A stretch of DNA of 64,000 nt from RYN-230 sp963834515 (GTDB lineage: Bacteria; Actinomycetota; Actinomycetes; Streptosporangiales; Streptosporangiaceae): NCBI GenBank assembly GCA_963834515.1, contig CAWICB010000005.1:434001-498000 (forward strand), in the 5' to 3' direction. The notes beneath the pieces are model-generated. The model ran no database searches. It worked only from the letters and a program-made list of their open reading frames with translations, and had not been told where the DNA came from. Shown piece by piece: positions 57,973 through 64,000 of this stretch. Both the position numbers and the translations under genes were made by a program. Position 1 is the first letter of the stretch. The number at the start of each line of letters is the position of its first letter.

Positions 57973-59382
57973 GGGGACTGTGCAGCGAACGGTGTTTCCG
58001 GCCCGACACGCCGGGCTGAGGTCCGGCGGGATGGGCACTGTGAGTGATGACATCAGATGCTGTGAATCCAGCACAAGAGGGACGAGAGTGACGGGCGGCA
58101 GCTGTCGCCAGAGCAGGCCGCCGCGGCGGCGATGGTGGCCGAGGCCCGGCAGCGGGGCCTGGAGCTGACCGGGCCTGATGGGCTGCTGAAACTGTTCACC
58201 AGGAATGTGCTGGAAACGGCCCTGAACGAGGAGATCACTGAGCACCTGGGGCATGAGAAGAATCAGGCGGCGCCGGAACGCCGGTCAGCGAATGTGCGCA
58301 ACGGCGTCCGCTCCAAGACGGTCATCTCCGATGCGGCAGGTGAAGTCCGCATCGATGTTCCCCGCGACCGCGAGGGGACTTTCGAACCGCAGATCGTGAA
58401 GAAGAGACAGCGCCGGCTCACCGAGGTGGACGAGATTGTGCTGTCGCTGTATGCGAAAGGACTGACCACGGGAGAGATCTCGGCGCATTTCGCTGAGATC
58501 TACGGGGCGTCTATTTCCAGGGAAACCGTGTCGCGGATCACCGAGAAAGTCGTGGCCGAGATGCAGGAATGGGCCAGCAGGCCGCTGGATGCGGTTTATG
58601 TGGCGGTCTTCATCGACGCCATCGTGGTCAAGGTCAGGGACGGCCAGGTGGCCAACCGGCCTGTCTACGCCGCCATAGGCGTCACCGTCGACGGCCGCAA
58701 GGACGTGCTGGGCCTGTGGGCCGGGACCGGCGGTGAGGGCGCCAGGTTCTGGATGAGCGTGCTCACCGACCTGAAGAACCGTGGGGTGCGGGATGTGTTC
58801 TTCCTGGTGTGCGACGGGCTGAAAGGCCTGCCGGAAGTGGTGGGGAATGTGTGGCCGCTCGCCATCGTCCAGACATGCATTATCCATCTCATCAGGAATA
58901 CGTTCCGGCTCACTTCCCGCAGCGACGCTGATGCGATCAAGCGGGATATCAGGCCTATCTATACCGCGCCTAATGTGGATGCGGCGTCCGCGGCGCTGGA
59001 CGAGCTGGAAGAGAAGTGGGGTGATAAATATGGTGCGATGATCCGGCTGTGGCGCAACGCGTGGAACGAATTCATCCCGTTCCTCGACTACGATACCGAG
59101 ATCAGGAAGGTGATCTGCTCCACGAACGCGATCGAATCCCTGAACGCCCGCTACCGCCGCGCGGTCCGGGCCCGCGGCCACTTTCCCAGCGAGCAGGCCG
59201 CACTGAAATGCCTGTATCTTGTGACCCGCAGCCTGGACCCGACCGGGACAGGCCGCACCCGGTGGACGATGCGCTGGAAACCCGTGATCAACGCCTTCGC
59301 CATCACGTTCGGTGACCGCTGGCCGGCCGCCGAGACCTACTAACCAGCCAACGCCGGAAACACCGTTCGTGAGATAGACCCC
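57973..59382 (+). mobile_element. IS256-type insertion sequence
   Basis: A perfect 17-bp inner inverted repeat, CGAACGGTGTTTCCGGC (57986-58002), pairs with 59353-59369. The outer part is partly conserved, with GGGG at both tips, giving ends near 57973 and 59382. No 8-9 bp duplication flanks it, and the alpha/beta hydrolase on the right is cut off just beyond the tip, so a deletion probably followed insertion. Confidence 0.85.
58132..59343 (+). CDS. IS256-family (Mutator-type) transposase
   Basis: A 403-residue transposase. NVLETALNEEITEHLGHEKN, NVRNGVRSKTV and VDVPRDREGTFEP-like (IDVPRDREGTFEP) are typical. The catalytic residues are in VAVFIDAIVVKVRDG (Asp), FFLVCDGLKGLPE (Asp) and CSTNAIESLNARYRRA (Glu). 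The start is abnormal: the usual beginning MTSDAVNPAQEGRE (ATG 58047) and the continuation SDGRQLSPEQAAAAA lie in different frames, joined if one base is added near 58085. Translation can only begin at ATG 58132, so about 28 residues are lost. Activity is uncertain. Confidence 0.88.
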   Translation: MVAEARQRGLELTGPDGLLKLFTRNVLETALNEEITEHLGHEKNQAAPERRSANVRNGVRSKTVISDAAGEVRIDVPRDREGTFEPQIVKKRQRRLTEVDEIVLSLYAKGLTTGEISAHFAEIYGASISRETVSRITEKVVAEMQEWASRPLDAVYVAVFIDAIVVKVRDGQVANRPVYAAIGVTVDGRKDVLGLWAGTGGEGARFWMSVLTDLKNRGVRDVFFLVCDGLKGLPEVVGNVWPLAIVQTCIIHLIRNTFRLTSRSDADAIKRDIRPIYTAPNVDAASAALDELEEKWGDKYGAMIRLWRNAWNEFIPFLDYDTEIRKVICSTNAIESLNARYRRAVRARGHFPSEQAALKCLYLVTRSLDPTGTGRTRWTMRWKPVINAFAITFGDRWPAAETY

Positions 59383-59436
59383 CAGGTGATGTCAAGAAAT
59401 GGTAGGGGCATTACTGTCATCTGGTAAAAGCAAGTC

Positions 59437-60200
59437 TGGGGAGGGCAGATCGCGCCGCTCGCGGCGGCGGGATTCCGCGTCGTCGCCCCGGACACGCGCG
59501 GCTACAACCTGTCCGCTAAGCCGGACGGCGTCAAGGCCTACGACACCGATAAGCTGACCGCCGATATCCGCGACCTCATCCACGAACGCGGTGCCCAGTC
59601 CGCGCTGCTGGTCGGGCACGACTGGGGCGGAACCATCGCCTGGGATACTGCGATGAGTCACCCTGAGGTCGTGGACCGGCTGGCCATCCTCAACGTGGCC
59701 CATCCACGGCAGTTCCTGCGCGGACTGCATCACCCGGGTCAGCTCCGCAAGTCCTGGTACGTCTTATTTTCGACCTCCCGGAGTTGCCCGAAGCCGTCGT
59801 GCATGCTGACCGCTGGCACTTCTTCCGGCACTTCCTGCGGGACGCCCATCCCGCGTACACCCCGGAGGAGATCGATCGCTACGTCGAGGCGTGGTCGCAG
59901 CCGGGCGCGGCAACCGGGATGATCAATTACTACCGGAACGCGGCGCGGCAGTCGCCGAAGCATGTCGAGGCACAGATTCGCCCGATCTCGGCGCCGACGC
60001 TGGTCATCTGGGGGCAGCGGGACCGCTACCTCGGCGAAGAACTGGCCGAGCCCGACCACGACGACGTGCCCGGCCTGGACCATGTCGAGCGCCTGCCCGA
60101 CGCGTCGCATTGGGTCCATCACGACGAGCATGAGCGCGTCAACCAGCTGCTCATCGACTTCTTCGCCCCCGCCCTGCCAGCCAAGAACCCGGCCAGGTGA
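59437..60200 (+). pseudogene. Alpha/beta hydrolase (epoxide hydrolase-like), truncated and frameshifted
   Basis: Begins in mid-domain at GQIAPLAAAGFRVVAPDTRG just right of the IS256 tip; the oxyanion HGFP region is missing. The nucleophile elbow is LLVGHDWGGTIAW (Asp type). Near 59770 one base is missing (WYVLF then FDLPELPEAVVHADRWHFFR), and the rest continues in another frame with APTLVIWGQRDRYLGEELAE and catalytic His in PDASHWVHHDEH. Stop at 60200. Clearly non-functional. Confidence 0.78.
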
Positions 60201-60258
60201 CCATCCCCGGCCTGGTGCGCCGTTAGCGCCACGGACTTAATCCAGGAGGTGGAGACGT

Positions 60259-61443
60259 ATGTCCAGCGAAACAGAAATCCGTCCCTTCCGGGTCGATATG
60301 CCCGAAGAAGCGATCGCCGACCTTCGACAGCGCATCGCCGCGATGCGCTGGCCCAGCAAGGAGCTTGTCGCAGACCGGTCGCAGGGTGTGCAGCTGGCGA
60401 CGTTGCGGGAGCTGGCGCGCTACTGGGCGGCCGATTATGACTGGCGTGCGTGCGAGGAGACGCTGAACGGGCTGCCGATGTTCGAGACCGAGATCGACGG
60501 GGTGGACGTCCGCTTCATCCACGTGAAGTCGCCGCACGCGGACGCGCTGCCGCTGGTTATGACGCATGGCTGGCCCGGCTCGGTCATCGAGATGCTCGGG
60601 GCCGTGGGCCCGCTCACCGACCCGACCGCGCACGGCGGCTCCGCCGAGGACGCGTTCGATCTCGTGGCGCCGTCCATACCCGGCTACGGGTTTTCCGCCA
60701 TACCGAGCGAGGTCGGCTGGAACGTGGGCCGTACCGCCCAGGCGTGGGCGGAGCTGATGCGCCGCCTCGGGTACACCCGCTACGTCGCCCAGGGCGGCGA
60801 CGTGGGCGCCTCTATCACTGACGCGATGGGCCGCCAGGCACCCGGAGAGCTGGCCGGCATCCACATGAATTTGCTCGTGACGGCGCTGGGCGGAGGCCCC
60901 ATGCCAGTAGACACCGAGCAGGAACGCGCGGCCCTCGAGCAGACCAAGACATTCAGGGCGAGCGGCTTCGGCTACTTCCTGGAGCAGGCCACCCGGCCAC
61001 AGACGATCGGCTACGCCCTGCTGGATTCACCGCTCGCCCTGGCAGCCTGGATGCTCGACCACGACACCGACGCCTATAACAAGATCTCCCGCGCCTTCGT
61101 CGACGGGCAGCCGTCCGGTGGTCTCACCCGCGACCACATCCTCGACAACATCACGCTGTACTGGCTCACGGTACCGGGGCCTCGGCAGCCCGGTCGTACT
61201 GGGAAAACGGGCGAGCCCAGGCCCTCGCGGCCGGGCAGCCACCACCCCCGGTCAAGCTCCCAGTCGCCTTCACCACATTCCCAGGCGAGATCTTCCGGGC
61301 CCCACGCAGCTGGGTCGAGGCGTCCTACCCCACCCTCGCCTATTTTTTCAACGAGGCCGCAAGGGGCGGCCACTTCGCCGCCTGGGAAGAACCCGAACTG
61401 TTCACCACCGAGGTCCGGGCGGGCGTTCAAGCCGCTGCGCTAA
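60259..61443 (+). pseudogene. EHN-type epoxide hydrolase with two compensating indels
   Basis: A microsomal-type epoxide hydrolase of about 395 residues. The N-terminal EHN domain starts IRPFRVDMPEEAIADLRQRI. LVMTHGWPGSVIEMLGAVGP and the nucleophile region VAQGGDVGASITDAMG follow, then ILDNITLYWLT. At about 61170 a base is missing, and the next 85 or so residues (TGTGASAARSYWENGRAQAL ... FNEAARGGHFAAWEEPELFT with the catalytic His) lie in another frame. At about 61425 an extra G returns to the first frame, giving the normal end AFKPLR at 61443. The ribosome site AGGAGG lies 11 bases before ATG 60259. Confidence 0.8.
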
Positions 61444-61932
61444 CCACAGCCCGCACCCCGGGCTTGACGATCACGATCACCCGGCCACCCCTCCGGAGCT
61501 GGCAGCAGCAGCTCGAACCGCATAAGAACTATTCAGCGCGGCCCGACGACCATCCCAAACGAACTCGGCCAGCGTACAGATCGGCGGCTACGCACGCCCT
61601 GGCGCCAACCGAGCGCTGGTCACCGAGCGTCACCCGGCTCTTGACCCGATTTTGCGCGGATTGCTGACTCGGCGCTCGGGGCTGACGTGTCAGTCACTGC
61701 CCCGAACCCACGCAGATTACCCGACTCTGCGTGCAGCCGTTTAGGCGGCCAAAAAGCCCACCGTCGCGTGGCAGCACAGGCATGTGGCGGCGTTACAGCG
61801 CCAGAGACTTCCCAAGCTGATAGTGCGAGTTCGATTTCCGTCTCCCGCTACGCCCCGGGCGGCGGCCGTGGACCTGGCGCAGGAGAACCAGATCGGTATG
61901 GTGGGAAAGGAGTCGGTGCGGAGGGCAGCCGC
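61444..61932. other. Gap holding a tRNA-Gly fragment
   Basis: About 490 bases between the epoxide hydrolase and a response regulator. Apart from the tRNA-like 42-mer at 61808-61849 there is no supported gene. The plus-strand frame 61464-61667 is a read-through of the shifted hydrolase frame, and the minus frame over 61741-62283 is a shadow of the regulator and the tRNA piece. Confidence 0.5.
61808..61849 (+). other. 3' half of tRNA-Gly (CCC), likely attachment-site scar
   Basis: From the anticodon loop to the acceptor end the sequence reads as tRNA-Gly: CTTCCCAAGCTGA (anticodon CCC and 3' stem), then TGCGAG and TTCGATTTC in the T-arm, then the acceptor end CTCCCGCT. The 5' half is absent; upstream bases do not pair with the stem. 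A lone tRNA 3' half is the usual footprint left by a site-specific integrase at a tRNA gene. Confidence 0.65.
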
Positions 61933-62298
61933 ATGGCGCTGGTGCTCGTGGTAGAGGACGAGGAGTCGTTCAGCGACGCCCTTTCCTACATGCTGCGCAA
62001 GGAAGGCTTCGAGGTCGCCGTCTGCCCGACCGGGCCGGATGCGCTGGCGGCGTTCGACCGCGGCGGGGCGGACCTGGTGCTGCTCGATCTCGTGCTCCCT
62101 GGACCCCCAGGCACCGAGGTGTGCCGGAGCTTGCGCGAGCGCTCGGATGTGCCGGTGATCATGCTGAGCGCCAAGGACACCGAGGTTGACAAGGCGGTCG
62201 GGCTCGAGCTGGGCGCCGACGACTACGTGACTAAGCCGTTCACCTGGCGTGAGCTTGCCGCGCGGATCCAGGCCGTGCTGCACCGCCCGGGGGACTGA
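61933..62298 (+). CDS. Receiver-domain response regulator (RegX3-like, truncated)
   Basis: A 121-residue protein consisting only of a CheY-like receiver: VLVVEDEESFSDALSYMLRK, phosphoacceptor Asp in ADLVLLDLVLPGPPGTEVCR, Ser/Lys in VIMLSAKDTEVDKAVGLELG, then ADDYVTKPFTWRELAARIQA. The sequence closely follows RegX3-type regulators, but it stops (TGA 62296-62298) right after the receiver, before the winged-helix output domain. Either a single-domain regulator or a truncated gene. ATG 61933 chosen over the longer open frame. Confidence 0.75.
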   Translation: MALVLVVEDEESFSDALSYMLRKEGFEVAVCPTGPDALAAFDRGGADLVLLDLVLPGPPGTEVCRSLRERSDVPVIMLSAKDTEVDKAVGLELGADDYVTKPFTWRELAARIQAVLHRPGD

Positions 62299-62437
62299 TC
62301 AGCAAGTGCGCCTGGCTGCCCTCTGGGGGAGACACGGATTGGGCCTGGCTCGGTCACGGGAGCCCGGCCCGTTCGCGCCCCTACAGCCCCGGCTTTGCCG
62401 AGCCGGCGTTGCTGCAGCACAAGGCCTCCGGCGTAGG

Positions 62438-63052
62438 CTAGTGCGCTTTTACGGCGAGCAGCCAGGCCACCACCACCAGCCATATGTAGGTGACGCCCAG
62501 GAAGAACCGCTCGGGCAGCCCGAAGACATGCCGCAGCCGCGGCAGCAGCGCGGCGAGGACCAGGATCAGCCCGACGAGTATCGCGCCGGACAGCCAGTCG
62601 AGTGCCCCCCAGTGCGAGTGCCACGGGTAGAGCTTGACCAGGTCGGGGGTCAGGTCCGAGATCGCCGCGTAGGTGGACCCGAACGTCAGGATCGCGAACA
62701 GGTAGTGCATCGCCCCGGTCCGGGTCAGCTTCTGCCCTTCGACGGTGGTGGGGAACAGTGACTCCCCGATGCGGCAGGCGGACACCAGGCCCAGGAACAC
62801 CAGGCCCCGGGTCAGCAGGGGCGGTGCGCCGGGTTCCAGCGTCAGGCCGATGGCCAGGGCCAGCACGGCGATCGAGCCCGCCCAGAGGCTGACCCGGAAC
62901 AACGGCGCGTACTGGCCGACGCCGTAGTCGCTGACCGCGTTATGGACGAGGTCGTAGCCGGTGGGCAGGAAGTGCAGCGCCAGCACCACGCCGATGTAGA
63001 CCAGGCTCCCGGCCACGCTGATCAGCGCCAGCACCAGGACATCAGCTCGCAA
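62438..63052 (-). CDS. DUF998 membrane protein
   Basis: A 204-residue integral membrane protein with six hydrophobic segments. LVYIGVVLALHFLPTGYDLV, then HNAVSDYGVGQYAPLF, and RIGESLFPTTVEGQKLTRTG, then AMHYLFAILTFGS, are the conserved DUF998 blocks (His-x(n)-SDYG and FP...G...H). Function unknown. ATG 63052; it lies 385 bases from the window's last gene start region and 51 bases downstream of the carotenoid oxygenase stop on the same strand. Confidence 0.82.
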   Translation of the reverse strand: MRADVLVLALISVAGSLVYIGVVLALHFLPTGYDLVHNAVSDYGVGQYAPLFRVSLWAGSIAVLALAIGLTLEPGAPPLLTRGLVFLGLVSACRIGESLFPTTVEGQKLTRTGAMHYLFAILTFGSTYAAISDLTPDLVKLYPWHSHWGALDWLSGAILVGLILVLAALLPRLRHVFGLPERFFLGVTYIWLVVVAWLLAVKAH

Positions 63053-63103
63053 CGTACACCCCTTAGGACAGGCCTTGGCCAGGCCAGGCCGGGTTTATCG
63101 TGC

Positions 63104-64000
63104 TCAGCGGTCGGGGAGCCAGCTGCCGTGGAAGCCCAGCGGGATCCGGGCCGGCAGGTGGACGCGCGCGACCGGGTCGGCGGTGAAGTCCTGGGCGGCC
63201 AGGATGACCAGGTCCGCCGCGCCGCGGTCGGGGTTGTGCACGAAGGCCATGACGTAACCGTCGTCCTCGCCGGAGTCCGCCGCGGCCGGCGCGAACACGG
63301 CCTCGCCCGCGGTGGCGTCCTTGCCGAACTCGTGCGCCTCGACGGTGCCCGCCTTCAGGTCATGCTTGAGTATCGCGTTGGTGAACGCGTCGTCGCCGAA
63401 GTCGCCGGTGGCCGTGATGGCCCGGGTGACCTCGCCGATGACCGCGCTATAGCCATAACGGTGCGGCCGGGAGATGATCCGGTCGTCGACCCGCGGGAAC
63501 TCCTGCCCGCGGTCGTCCAGGCGCTGCTGGGTGATCTTCCCGGCGGCCGGGTCGATGGTCCACCGGTCCAGCGTCACCGGCCCGTGCGTGGACCACAGCG
63601 TGGAGACGTCGAAGCCCCGGTGGTACTGGCACAGGTCGACCACGACCTTGCCCTGGTCGTCGTCGTAGGCGTTGAGGCAGTGGAACACCCAGCACGGGTC
63701 GATGCCGATCCAGCGGATGGGCGAGCTGCCGTCGCGGGGCAGCAGGCCGACGCGGGCCTGGTGGGCGTCGTTCCACACGTAGGGCAGTTCCTTGCCGTGC
63801 GTGGCCGCGTTCAGGCTGAACGTGACCGGCAGGTCCAGCAGCACCACGTAACGGCCGGTCAGCGCGAAGTCGTGCATCATCGGCCCGTCGGGGACGGCGA
63901 TGTTGGTGGTGGCGGAGACCTTTCCCGCCGGGTCGACGATGACGTGCTGGACGTAGTTCCAGGCCCAGAAGTACGCGATCGCGTGCAGTTCGCCGGTGGC
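63104..64000 (-). CDS. Carotenoid oxygenase family protein, 5' part outside window
   Basis: 299 C-terminal residues of a carotenoid/lignostilbene cleavage dioxygenase (RPE65 family). The sequence enters the window at ATGELHAIAYFWAWNYVQHV. Iron-ligand His regions are visible: GPMMHDFALTGRYVVLLDLP, DPCWVFHCLNAYDDDQGKVV, and the last in IPLGFHGSWLPDR at the C-terminus. The enzyme uses non-haem Fe(II) and oxygen to split conjugated double bonds; substrate unknown. The reading frame stays open to base 64000, so the start lies beyond. Confidence 0.9.
   Translation of the reverse strand, partial: ATGELHAIAYFWAWNYVQHVIVDPAGKVSATTNIAVPDGPMMHDFALTGRYVVLLDLPVTFSLNAATHGKELPYVWNDAHQARVGLLPRDGSSPIRWIGIDPCWVFHCLNAYDDDQGKVVVDLCQYHRGFDVSTLWSTHGPVTLDRWTIDPAAGKITQQRLDDRGQEFPRVDDRIISRPHRYGYSAVIGEVTRAITATGDFGDDAFTNAILKHDLKAGTVEAHEFGKDATAGEAVFAPAAADSGEDDGYVMAFVHNPDRGAADLVILAAQDFTADPVARVHLPARIPLGFHGSWLPDR

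Noticed and set aside
56782..59382. The two IS elements as ends of one composite transposon
   Set aside because: They belong to different families with different terminal repeats, and only about 107 bases lie between them.

Overview
The window is high-GC actinobacterial DNA. The evidence is the codon use, GTG starts, tight ATGA and TGATG overlaps, a GatCAB operon, and an ilvBNC-serA-leuB-ilvE-cimA block with ribosome-type attenuators. The mix of families (CbpM, DUF1931, MEDS and PucR regulators, LtrA) points towards a soil actinomycete of the Streptosporangiales/Frankiales kind. That placement is inference only.

Left part (1 to about 25.5 kb): an orderly, almost undamaged core. It opens with the end of gatC, then gatA and gatB, followed by a membrane PAS-GGDEF-EAL gene carrying one frameshift. 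Branched-chain amino acid synthesis follows: a leader peptide and terminator in front of ilvB-ilvN-ilvC, then serA, a small conserved protein, leuB, ilvE, and a second leader peptide with three consecutive Ile codons in front of citramalate synthase (cimA). IlvBNC, LeuB, IlvE and CimA together supply Val, Leu and Ile, and SerA supplies serine. Next come an MFS permease, an SDR, DUF2630, an FAH-family enzyme, gltX, a divergent AXE1 esterase/LacI pair, tRNA-Gln(CUG), a cupin, a GlsB-like membrane protein and tRNA-Glu(CUC).

Right part (about 25.5 to 62 kb): an accessory zone in which many genes are broken by single-base indels, nonsense codons or truncation. From 25.5 to 30 kb there are remnants of a PIN-like protein, a TetR regulator, a DHA2 permease, endonuclease III and a sugar-type MFS permease. 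From 30 to 33.2 kb there are intact regulators (LuxR, PucR, MEDS).

From 33.4 to 46 kb lies a stress island: PsiE-like remnant, two-domain ABM-like protein, Hsp20, DUF1931 histone-fold protein, a cNMP-binding/thioredoxin-reductase-like fusion coupled to a UBP zinc finger, a triple-BON protein, and the tightly packed operon dnaK-grpE-dnaJ-cbpM-clpB-trxC. A 19-bp sequence recurs in three intergenic gaps of this island.

From 46 to 62 kb there are a membrane gene remnant, a decayed mobilisation module (MobC-like protein plus relaxase pseudogene), LtrA, an NB-ARC/LuxR regulator preceded by a 51-residue cyclase stub, an IS5-type element with clean ends, an IS256-type element, two damaged alpha/beta hydrolases, and a 42-bp piece of a tRNA-Gly 3' half that looks like an integration scar. 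The window ends with a receiver-only response regulator, a DUF998 membrane protein and a carotenoid oxygenase that runs off the edge.
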